The translations under genes were made by a program, and so were the position numbers. From the NCBI GenBank assembly GCA_021432605.1, contig MU271147.1, forward strand, positions 1,550,001 through 1,614,000: a DNA stretch of 64,000 nucleotides, read 5' to 3'. This document shows positions 11,244 to 22,100 of the stretch, in pieces. Each line of letters opens with the position of its first letter. Position 1 is the first letter of the stretch. The notes beneath the pieces are model-generated. The model was not told the origin of the DNA and made no database searches. It saw only the letters and a program-made list of their open reading frames with translations. The DNA comes from Coniochaeta sp. PMI_546. Taxonomy: Eukaryota > Ascomycota > Sordariomycetes > Coniochaetales > Coniochaetaceae.

Positions 11244-11978
11244 TTACCGTGGAGCCTGTTTTTCATCGGCGCTCACCTGACTGCTCGGGTCCTTGACGGA
11301 CTCCTCACCAAGAACTTTGCTCGCCGCCATGAACCTGCAGATGAGCACGATTAGCGGATTGTCATGGCGATAGCCTGACGAGAGTTGTCCAGCCTTAAGC
11401 GACACCAGGGGGAAAACCCTTGACAACAAACAGAGGATCGATACAGAAAGCACAGTCGTTCCTTAAATCGACACAGCCACCATCAACGCTCTGCTATGGG
11501 AGGAGGAGGACTTACAATCCGCCATGCCAGCTTCCCAATCCTCGCATACACTCGGCCTGGACGCTGGTCATACGCAACAAATTCTCTGTGTCGGCGAGGT
11601 TGGCCGATAGCTGCGCTAGCTGGGAGTGCAGATGTGTCTAGGGATGGGGACGGGTCAGCAAGTGCTTTGTGTTCGGGCCATCAAAGTTCCAGGTTGTTTA
11701 GTTCCCATGTCGGTGTTTGGACAAGAGGGATGGTATTGTTGGTTGGAGATGATTCTGCATTGTGCATACGGAAGGCGTGGCGTTGCCGGATGGATGTTAT
11801 AAGGCCTTGACGGCGGGAATAACCAGAGAACATTTATCACTTGTAGGCAACGGATACACGCGTCTATGAACTTGTAAAATGTGCTACTCACCAATTGCCG
11901 CGCCTTGACGGCACTGCCAGATGTAGCCATCGAATGGCGAGGGTTGGATTGGCCGTTATGGTTGGTGTTGGTGTTCAT
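11244..11978 (-). CDS. hsk3: DASH complex subunit Hsk3
   Basis: Small kinetochore protein of the DASH/Dam1 ring, which couples chromosomes to spindle microtubules. Three exons are inferred: 11978-11892, 11637-11516 and 11334-11244, giving 300 nt and 99 residues. Exon 1 ends in KARQL. Exon 2 carries the family core, with SQLAQLSANLADTENLLR followed by MTSVQAE and LGSWHGG. Exon 3 continues FMAASKVLGEE. All junctions are GT-AG and keep frame (phases 0 and 2). The gene is easy to miss because no exon is longer than 122 nt. An internal methionine (MATSGSAVKARQL) is an alternative start. A GTGAGC donor-like site after SSQ means a further 3' exon is possible. Confidence 0.85.
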
Positions 11979-14286
11979 CTTGGTGACGTGTCCTTGATTT
12001 TCCGTCTCAAGGCTTGATTATAGTATGTTCAGACCATCTGAAATATGGTATTTTGCTCGCAAGGCTGAGATCGGGTTCTCATCATGGAGATCCAACAAGC
12101 GAACTTGGAGCTGGTATGCAGCAGGTGAAGGCCGCAAGGCCCACATTCCGAGGTTATGCCCCGCGATTTGCATTTACGCGTGGTCGCGTCGTGTTGCACG
12201 TTAAGTAATAAACAAATATATGTCAGAACATTGTGTTTTCGAACAAACTTACTCTCTACTTTCTAGAGCTGTGCAGTCAACTGAGCAACGAGATTGTCAC
12301 ATATTCAAGCATGACTCTTATAGCGAGAAATCCAGTCACATCAGCCTCAAATCAAGGGTCTTACGTAGGTCTAACAGTGCCCGCTTAACTTCGAATGTTG
12401 CCACAGCCAGCATCCGTGCACAAACAGTCTCAAACAGAGATTCCAACCCCGGAATCGGAATACAACCCCCTTCGGGTGGAAGCGAAACTCAGTCGGTCTT
12501 TGCGACGGCCGGACTTGTCTCCCCCCGGGCCATTGCTTGTCATCTCTGAACCTGCATCCTGTGCGTCCGTCCGGCTATCTCGGATGCCAAGACGAGTGTA
12601 GCACATGAGAAGGAAGAGTTTGGACGACGGGTCGGGCTGTTGTCACGTACCTCACCAGCTTCATGGGTGTATCCTAGTTGGTAGCGTAAGGTAGAAACCA
12701 AGATACGTAGGTACTTATGTACCGGTACTTGAGATGCATTTTAACCTCCAGGTGGTCGGGACTGGACCGTTGTTCAGCTAGATGGCGTGGTGGCGGCGTT
12801 CGGGAGAAACGAGAAGTGGCGGTATCCGAAACACTTTGGTTCCAGGGGATATCATAATCTGATAGAGGAGCAATCTGTGAGCCTTACTTGACGGTGTTCT
12901 CTCCAATTTGTTCGCATCATATACTGCATGAAAAAAGGAGGAGGACTGCAGGTGTTGAGGCGACTCCATCTGCATATGCACCTGGCTATCACGGAGGAAG
13001 TCTCACTTTCCACATCATCACAAGTTGCAGACAGCACAGAATGACTAGACGAGAGTAGGAAGCGACATCTTCACCGGGAACTGGCTGAGTTACTTCTGTA
13101 TTGGTTCAGCATTGCCAGGCCGCAATGCCTATTAGCAAAATTTCAGCACCGTTGTCCCGCCAATGTATCCTTAGGTCCGCGATTAATTCAAAGTGTTGCT
13201 TTTTGTCGTTTCCAGAATGTCGTCGTCAATCGAGACTGGATCGCCCGTGTAGAACAGCATCCTAACAGGCCCTTTCAGTGTATACACGCTCCAATCCCGT
13301 CCTGCCAGGTCTCCCCAACACCTCCTTTATGATTCCGTTTCCCAACACAGCCCATCAAACCAATCTCCTCCTGCAACAACAAATGCTCAAAGCCACTCGG
13401 GAATAACCGCCGCTCGAACTAAGATTTCCCCATGAAAATGATATTGAAGGCGCCTGCAAGTGTGTCACACAACAGCAGCAAGGAAAGTACAGAAAGAGAA
13501 GGAATTAAGAAAAGAGCCGTAAAGCGTGTGGATGAATAGGATGAATCCAACAGGAACGTTGCCCAATCTTTTTTTGTACAGTCCAAATGCCCTCAAAACT
13601 AACACTGACCATGGGAGTGGAAGCCACCTGGTACAGACCTCGGTACCTGTCGCCATTGACACGCGCAAGGGCAATGCTCGCTGTCCGAGAAATTGAATGT
13701 CCAGTTGATCTCCAAGTGAGGCGTTCAAGACGAGGGGTTGGAGATGCTGGAACAAGGGCGATTTCTTCCAAAGGGATGCTCTCCTCGACAAGAATCGTAA
13801 TAGCGTGCTGTCTGGCGTGCTGTCTGACTATACTCCTGTCACAATCGCCTCCATGGCCCGACTGCTTCCTCGTCCCAGAATATGCAGTATTACCAGAAAA
13901 ATAAGAATAGATGGGATTCGTCGCGTCAATGCTTATGTACTGAGGATTCCCTCCGCCCCCAAAACTAAGAGAAGGGGGCCACTAAGATTATGCTGTTTTG
14001 TTGTGTCGAAAATACACCCAAGAACACCCGTCTAAGCCGCCTCTGTTGTACGTGTGTAAGGAAGTCATTCGTCGGTACTCCGGCTGCCGATAGCCTGGAG
14101 ACTTCATTAGCCTCTAGGCACCGTGTTTGGTGTTGATATAGACTTGAAGGGAGAAGTGTTGTCGGAAAAGACCATGGGCGGAGGCTGAGTCCGCTGGCGC
14201 TGTGAATATGGGTTGATACGGTAATGGTGTAACTGCGTCTGGAGTGTACGGTTTTTAGGCTAGAGGGTAGCAACGGTATAAGGCAT
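11979..14286. other. Gene-poor region upstream of hsk3 and downstream of the mug72-like gene
   Basis: No gene is supported. Open frames around 12220-12600 and 13465-13904 are short, overlap on opposite strands and have no family likeness. A motif cluster at about 12690-12730 contains ACGTAGGTAC and GTACCGGTAC, matching the repeat family seen elsewhere in the window. The part next to 14286 should include the mug72-like 3' untranslated region. Confidence 0.45.
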
Positions 14287-16744
14287 CTACCGCACGCCGA
14301 TAGGGGGACGAGGGCCGAGGCTGCTCTGGCTGCTATGCGCAGACGGCTCGGAGTCGAGATGCAGAGAATCACCACTGCCCGCGCTGGCGCTCGCACTACC
14401 AGTCAGACTTCGCACAACTTTCGTGTTGGGTGGTTGGAGGGCGCTCACCCCAGCATGTTGTTCGACTTGTTGCGGTGCAACCGCATTGCCATGTCCAGGC
14501 GGGTATCGAGGAACTGGCTGGCGCACTCCATTAGGCGGCGATGGCCGCCCACCATTCATCTGCTGCGCCGGATAACCGTTCGGGGGCGACGGCCGACCGT
14601 TTGCGCCACTCGGTCCACCTCGAAGTGGCGGGTTGTAAGGATTTCCGGGTGACTGGCTAGACCGCCTTGGAAATGCACCGTTCATCATACCTGACGGCGG
14701 GCCTTGGTTGTACTGCAGCTCGTCAAGACGAGCACTTGTCAGCGAGTTGGTCCTCGATTCGGCGTGCATCGCGCCGCGATCAACGGCGCCGTATCTATTC
14801 GAAGTGGACGACAGGAGCGGGTCATCCAGGATATTATCGTGGAGTCCTGGTACTTGGGTCACGATCTGGCTTGAACGGTTCCTTGAGAAGCTAGGGCGAA
14901 ATCTGCCGCCGCGCGACGGTGGTCCATCGTACTCGGGATTCTTGCGCATCTGTTGCTGACTAGGCACTTTCCGGTTCTTTCTCGATGTGACGCTCATCAT
15001 GTCGAAGTTGTCAGGATCGATCATCGCAACTGGTGGTGCGGAAGCAGGGTCGAAATAATCGTCGTCGTCATCTTCATCATCGAACATCGCCCCGGAGCGA
15101 GAAGGAGGCGCTTGACCGCGTCTCGGGCCCGGAGGTGGTCCTCTCCCGCTCCCTCTCAACCTCATCTCCTGCTCCCTCAACTGCAGCTCCCTCTGTCGTA
15201 GCGCTAATTCGCGCTCCTTCAAGGCCAGTGCTGCCTGCGGTGCAGCATAGTCGGCCGGGCCGCCCTCCGGAATATCGTCATAGACCACGAGATGACTGAA
15301 CTCATCGAGATCTCCACCTTCCATCGACCCTCGTCTTGACTGCACACGCGAAGCTGGACCACCATTTGGAACCCCATTCATGGGCGGCCGGCCATATCCA
15401 TTAGGCGGGCCACCATTCATTGACGGAGGACCTCGGCGCATTCCAGGTGGTGGCGCTCCCATACCGGAACCACCCCTTGGTCGCTGCCGCGGCGCTTGCA
15501 TGCCGTTCGGCGGCGCTATTCCATTAGGCATATGTCTCATCGGCATGGGCTGAGACGAAATCCGGGGTAGTGGCGATGTTGCGGCATTGGGTGATGGTGG
15601 TGGAAGCGCAGCAGCGTCCATTTTCGGCCTCTGCAGGTTGGTAAGGTTAAGGTGGTGTAGAATGGCGTAGAGGGTTTCGATGCGCGGTAGCCTGACTCCC
15701 GTCAACTGTGCCAGTTTCATCGGAGAACCCAAGTATGTCTCGACCTCCATAGGGCGCTTGGCGATGTAGTCCTGATACATCACACATTCGACAGTTGATC
15801 TCGACATCTCCTCAATCGTCTTCTGCTTGAAGCCTTCGGGAAAGGTGCAACCCTGCGATGTCGCCAATGCCAGCAACTCGTCGATCACATCGGATACAAG
15901 CGGCAAGACGCCAACTTTCTCCAGAAGGGCCGGGATACTCGGTGTCTCAAATATGACACATGCAGGATAGAATGCGATAGGTCTAGAGAACGAATTAGCA
16001 GGGGCACTGTGACCGCTTGAGAGGCGGTGGTCGACGAACCCAATCACCCGCTCGTATTGCTGTTGCCGGATGTTATTCGACACTTTGCAATCGACCTGGC
16101 CGGTACTGAGGGTCATGGCAAGAGCTTGCGCCATATCTTCCTGTATCGATGGTGGAATCTCTGCATTCTTGTTCGCCGGTCCGACCCAGACTTCTGTTGA
16201 CCCCTTGTGTTCAAACTCGCTTCCACCCAACTGCACAATCTCAGCTCCACAGACGAGAGACAGGACGACATTGGTGGGAAATCGTTCCTCGATGGCAGAC
16301 TCCACCCCAAGCGAGTTGGTCGTATTTATAAGAATGCACGTATGTTGCGGAGTAACGACCGAGTCTATGACGGAGGCTAGGTCGTAGATGTCTGGGAGGG
16401 CCTTCACACACAGAATAACGTAGTCATATGCCCCTTCCTTTAGGGTGGCTGCGTCTTCTGGTGATCGGACGACTGCGGTACTCAGGGCGTCAGCGTCGAA
16501 AAAAGGCAAGATGAGACAGGGGAATAGGGCAACACAGGAACATACCATGTCGTGGCTTGAAGCGCTCGTTGCCGAAGACGTTGGACTTGAATGATATTCC
16601 GTACTGCGACACATGTTCGAACCCATTCTTCCACACAAGGGTGACGTCGCAAGCATTGGTGGCTTGAAGTCTCCATGACAAGAAAGCCGACACAGCGTTT
16701 CCACCAACTGAACAGACATTCATCATTAGCTCATAATCCTCCAT
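14287..16744 (-). CDS. mug72: Pantoate-reductase-like (ApbA/PanE) protein with long disordered tail, Mug72-type
   Basis: Three exons, 16744-16546, 16472-16040 and 15982-14287, give 775 residues in frame. The first ~328 residues form a ketopantoate-reductase fold: a Rossmann start SVGGNAVSAFLSWRLQ, then YVILCVKALPDI, LINTTNSLGVE, and a helical C-terminal dimerisation domain. About 450 residues of Pro/Gly/Asn/Arg-rich disorder follow, with an acidic DDEDDDDDYFD patch and a short Arg/Glu/Leu coiled coil (around ERELALRQRELQLREQE). This pairing is known in filamentous fungi and resembles S. pombe Mug72. The glycine motif is shorter than the classical GxGxxG, so classical pantothenate activity is uncertain. 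The second intron (15983-16039, 57 nt) has a GCTAAT branch site and is stop-free and in frame. The exact N-terminus is less sure. Confidence 0.85.
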
Positions 16745-18378
16745 GTCAACAACCTTTCAGGGACACATGTGAGGTAGATGTCCCACGACGAGGAAGCAAG
16801 ATAAAACGAGTGTGATAGTGGGGGGAGGATATTGTGTGTGGCAGGTATGCGGAGGTAGGGGAGTTCAGCTGGTTATAGGAGAATACGTTCGACTAGGGAG
16901 ATGTGATGTGGCGGTTGGGTGTAAGGTCGCACATTGATGGACGACCACGATAGACCAGCCGTGCGGAGGATACCACGGACAGGGAACCCGCAATGATGGT
17001 ACAAGTACGACGAAGACACCCTGGAATACTTGGTAGAATACTTGCCTGACAGGATCTTGAGACGGGGCGTCATGGGTACCATCCTCGAAGCCCGAAAAGG
17101 CTTAGTCGCTGGCCAAGTTTCGAGGCTGCAGTTGCAGCACCCCCAATGTCTGTGTTGCAAGCTCTTGCGACGGTGGACAACGGCAACGGCTTGATTGACG
17201 CCTTGTGGCACCGGAACTTGGGCGAGACTGCTTTGCTCTGTAGCTCTCTGCTGTTTATCTTCTCTTGTTTCTGTTGGCTCGCGGATGGTGCGGTCCTACG
17301 TTCAGGTCGACGTCTCTTGGCGACAGGCGACTCTGGGATAGTGTTCGAGGACGACCGCTGGCATGCAATCCGTATCTGCGCTTCGTTCTTCACGCAAAGC
17401 CCGGGCGCCGGTTCAGTTGGGCTGCAGATCGGGGGTTCAGGGCCAGTGAGATTGGCAGCGGTGACTGATCAGCGACACATTCGGTAATGGAGCGAGCGAC
17501 GAGAGAGCAAGGCGTTTCGGGATTGATGCACAGACGAGGCGATTCGACACAGCGAGGTTAGTGGCGTCGTGGGTCTAACCGGGAATGAACAAGTGCAGCA
17601 AAGCGGCAGTAGTCGAAAGCTAATGGATAACGAGCGAGACGCCTTGACAAGGAAGGCAGGCGTAGAACAGAGATCTGAAGGCCGGGTCGATGTGATGATG
17701 GATTCGTTCTGTGGTGATCGAATGGCTTGCAAATGGCGGCGGCCTATTTCCTTTTGGACCCAGAACTGTGGGGTGATGATTTTGATAGGGTGAGAGCTAG
17801 GAAGTTCTCCCTCAAATCTCGTGCAGCTTTTGCCTTTCACGTTCCTCTCAAAAGGGGGGCCGTCTACCTAGACCGTGACGCTTTCGAGGGTGCGTACCAA
17901 CTATTAGTGCGGGTTTTCTTTTTTAGTTTGGCGTGCAGACCGGCAGAGCGGGTGCGAATCGAGAAAGCGCCGTGACAGTCGTGGGTCTTGCTGGCTGGTT
18001 GGAAAGTGAAAGGACGGCCCTCAGGTACCTAAGATAGGTACGGTAGTGAACGGATGATGACAGCAAGTCGGTACAGTATTAAGGTATTATTTTTTGGGGG
18101 GCAGTGGCTCCTTCTCACTCCGTTACTCCTTCCTGCTTCGAAGGTTCTTCGTCCACCCCAAGACAAAAGCAAAGCCAAAAATGACGGGAGGTTGAGAATT
18201 GGATGGTTCGCTCCCGTACAGCAACAGTGACCCTCGTGCAAATGAAGAAGAGGAGAGGGAGAATTTTTTAGCTTTGAGGATTAGATAGCATTAAAAACCA
18301 GAACAAAGGGAGATTCCACGAACATCCGCCAAAACGTCCCAAAACGGACCGCAATTAGCGGAGTTTGAAGGCATGGAA

Positions 18379-18408
18379 GGTACCTTACCTTAGGAAAGGT
18401 AAGGTACC
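18379..18408. repeat. Perfect 13-bp inverted repeat with 4-nt loop
   Basis: GGTACCTTACCTT (18379-18391) and its exact complement AAGGTAAGGTACC (18396-18408) flank AGGA. It is the most regular member of the GGTACC/ACCTTACC motif family in this window. Confidence 0.95.
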
Positions 18409-18503
18409 CCCCTCCCTTAAGGTAAAGCACCTCCCTACCTTGGCTACCTTAGCTTGCCCAAGGTACCATCTGGCCGAGCAAACTGTGCCAGGGACTTACG
18501 GTT

Positions 18504-18544
18504 AAGGTAGGTACCTTACCTACCTTACCTTACCTAAAGGTACC
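18504..18544. repeat. Tandem ACCTTACC/GGTACC motif cluster
   Basis: Repeated ACCTTACC and TACCTTACCT units are flanked by GGTAGGTACC on the left and AAAGGTACC on the right, so the block is again close to palindromic. It lies about 100 nt from the perfect inverted repeat at 18379. Confidence 0.85.
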
Positions 18545-19107
18545 ACTGTACGGTAAAGCAAGGTTGGCGGCTGCATTCACGTGCGACAGAGCGTGTTTTC
18601 TCGTGCGGTTGTATACGCGTACACTACATATAGCACATGTCCTCGGAACCCGCTTACCTAGAGCACGATTCATGATCTTTGCAGCTCTATAACTCAGCAT
18701 CCTGCTTCTACGATCATAAAGCCTCATCCTTTGCTGATAAAAAAAATGTACTGTCTGGGGTACTGGCCGCGGGTGTGTGGATCGCGACGGCGTCGCGGCA
18801 AATACTGACAGCCCGCTGATGAACCTCTCAGGACGGGACTGCTCCCCTCCCCACTGATTCCTGTCGTGCCTGAACATCCAGATCCGATCCAGTATCCGCC
18901 AGTCGTGATTCGCTCATTCGCTGATACGCGTACCTACTCTAGCGTACCTTAGGCTCCGATATCCACAGTGTCCACGTACGCAGCGCACCAGACTACACTA
19001 CCTACGACCTTTACTGTGGTAGGTATATTCTTTGGTGTCTTCTTTTATTTTGCTTTCACTGCGAGAAGACTGTTCGATCTGGTCTAGATCCCATATCTAG
19101 GTAAAGA

Positions 19108-19157
19108 CTTCGCTGATGAAGCATAATCAGTGAGAAAGTCTTCGTCTGCTGACGAAG
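19108..19157. repeat. Two adjacent related hairpins
   Basis: A short hairpin CTTC-GCTGAT-GAAG (19108-19121) is followed by a perfect 7-bp stem CTTCGTC-TGCT-GACGAAG (19140-19157). The two share the CTTCG..GAAG pattern, as if one duplicated from the other. Function is unknown. Confidence 0.75.
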
Positions 19158-22100
19158 GAATGTCCGTATGACTCTTGAAGTCGGCACTAGACCGAACAGA
19201 AGGCAATGTCCTGATAGTAGTACGAGCACTCCAGGGCGCAGCATTCAATTACGAGGCTTGGTAACGCGAGGTTCAGGGTGCTTTGCTTCCCGACCTGCAG
19301 CTTGCAGCAACCTGGAACCACTAAGATCTGGCGATCCCCGTTTCATAAACGGTGTTGTGCTTACCAGAGATTCTGTGGCGTGGCAGCTTTCCATGGTTTT
19401 ACCCGTTCAGTGTGTTGGTCTCGACTCAGACATAGCCAGCGGATAAACCATCTACACCGTACGGCTCGCAGATCCAAGATTATGCTGTCAACCACAGAAT
19501 GAACGAACCATCGCTGCGGTGAGCATCAACGAGCTCTGCCGACGAAGGTCGTAGCTCCGGAATTTGCCATGGCCAATCACCATTTCTAGCTCCAGCAATC
19601 TTGAAGAGCCCGTTGCAAATACAACGCTACCCACGTACCATCTCCACGGATGTGCTTTGCTCCGCTAATCCTCCGCCAGAGCTTGTGCGAATAAACGGTA
19701 GCGTTGGAACAAACCTGTGCGCGCGCGGCACCGTCGGAGGTCCCAATCTTCGATTATCCGGGTTGATTGCTACCCTGCGAGGTATTCAATCAAGGCCTGC
19801 TACCGCTGTTCTTGGAAGCTTTGGTTCAGAAAACTTGGAATGGGAAATTGGGACAGTTGCAGTTGCATGGACTGGAGCTTTCCAGTGGAACCCTGGGCCG
19901 ATTGTCCAGCAAACATCTGTTTCTCCTAGTCAACCGCCTTCCACCGCAATGGATCGAGGTTATTTGAAGTCCTGAAGCTGGAACACAAGGGCACAGTCTC
20001 TTCAAATCCACGTGTACCGAAAGCCGCGGCCGATCACGAAAAGCGGATCCTCCTATGGCCCTTTCCTTGCAAATGACGCAGTCTGCGGAGACATCTCCTC
20101 CCCATCCATGGATCGTGCGTGTTCGCCAAGAAATGGCGCGACGCAATGGGCATATCGATATTTGCAACCTCAGCGCCGTACACATCAATCTCATATACTT
20201 TCATGTTTTTAATAACACGTATGGCAACAGCAACATGCGACAGTGAGGCGTTGACTATGTCTCACATCAACATAGAACTAGCCGGTGGCTATTCGACCTC
20301 ATATCAGCAAATAGAGCTATATGGGTTTTACATGTCTTGCTGCCGTCGCCGGGTGGTCACAGGCGAGATCCTTCATGTTCGGATTGATGTTGAATACCAT
20401 GGCTCTCCCCAACGTTGTTTCCCTTCTCGGTAGCACAAGCAGGTCTCATAACAGGCGGCTAACCTGTCCAACGTATAACTGGGTAACATGAGCCTCTCAA
20501 ACAAGCGTGCTGGTGAAGTGCAAGTTGCTCATTGACATTATGTTGTCTGGAATATTTCTTTAAATCGATATCACGGGAGCTACACCGGCATGAATGCCGA
20601 ATTCACCAGAGGCCGACTATCTAGCTGGCCTCGGCACTCCGTTCCCCAGTACTTCTACGGCAGTACAGTAATAAGATAGACTAGCGCCTCGCGGCAGCCG
20701 CTTGAAACTTCCCTTGCCGACCTGTCAATCTCCCAACCTGTCAAACCTCTGCACGGCCTGTCAACCAGTCCCTGCCAATGCTTCCTCAACGGCTTCTGCC
20801 CTTTGACTCGAACGAGCCAACCATCGTCAAGAGACCATAGCCTTCCAGAAGGCCGCTTCCGACAAGTTTCTGCAATGCAACGGTACCAAATCGCCGAGCC
20901 TCCTACCCCTGGGGCCTATTTTGAGGAAGATGAGGTTCCAGACAACGACCGCCACCCCACAGCAAGCGTTACCTGGACGTCAACGTCGAAGACGCATGCG
21001 ACTCCATGTCCGAAATCTCACCCGCTGCCCGTCTCCGTTCTCTGACATGCAATGCGACTGGCTCGGCCCAATGTCTCCGGACAGACAGACTGCCTTTGCC
21101 AGGAGGTGAACCGTGCTGCTCTAGTGTAGCTCTTCCTTGCAAGTGCTTATTAGCCATTGTCCGCACTAAGGCCCCCAATATCTTCACATCTGAGCGGCTC
21201 TTCTCACTGTTAGCGTTACAACGTCCAAAGACGGCTAAATGGTTCCAGCGGATCCCTGAAACAAGGATTTAAGAAATGCTCATTTCCAGTCAGTTGGGTT
21301 ATGACGTAGTTTGTGCCCCGTCGTCAACTTGGACCTCATAGTGATTTAAGTTCCAAAGCAGAGATTTTGTAATTTGTGTGTTAGAGATTCAAGGAGGCAT
21401 GACCGATGAGGCGTTTGTTGAGCAGGACGTCAACTCTGTTGTTTGCCACGACAGCAGTCGTCTGCCAAGCAATAATGTACAAGTGAATTATGTGGCCTTG
21501 CTGAACCTACTGGACTGTCTTTCAATGGTGCTACTGGGATAGTCACCGCTCTGCGGTCGGCCTAGAGTCTACTGTATCATGCAGGTTGAATTGGCGATAG
21601 GCCGGCTACACTAGCTCTCTATCGAGCCAATGCAGTGACGGAGACCAACTCGATCCTTTGATATGCACCAACTTTACCAAGGTTATTGTTGGTTCCCCTT
21701 TTTCCCCCATGGCAGGACTTCCTGATATGGATGTGATCAATCTGGTATTTCCTTAAACGGTCGAGGCGTTCACCGTCGTTATACATAGGATGGCGAAAAT
21801 GCTAAAAATACGACAAGGTATGTGGGGGAAGCATGCGGCGAAACGGTGATCATTCACGCGATCCGCAGGTCGTTCAAGGGGCGACTTTGCTGCAGAATAC
21901 CACCAGTGCTGCCGGAGGTATGGTTGCCACACACAAGGCTATTGGCGATGTGAAGTGCCTTCAGCAGATTCCAGGTTGGGCCAAACGAACCACTGCCAGC
22001 TCTGGTTCCCCCCCAAGAAACTAGCATAGCACTCCGCATCCGACGTTCCTCATCTGCCGTGTTCAGGTTCGCCTATTGTGCATCCTACCCCAAACTCCCG

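Noticed and set aside
11516-11637. Suspected frameshift in hsk3 exon 2
   Set aside because: It came from a misread of the bases around the QAE codons. On re-reading, the frame runs continuously through LGSWHGG.
20803-21272. Possible decayed transposase fragment
   Set aside because: The frames briefly look protein-like, but no hAT, mariner or other transposase motif, terminal repeat or target-site duplication is visible.
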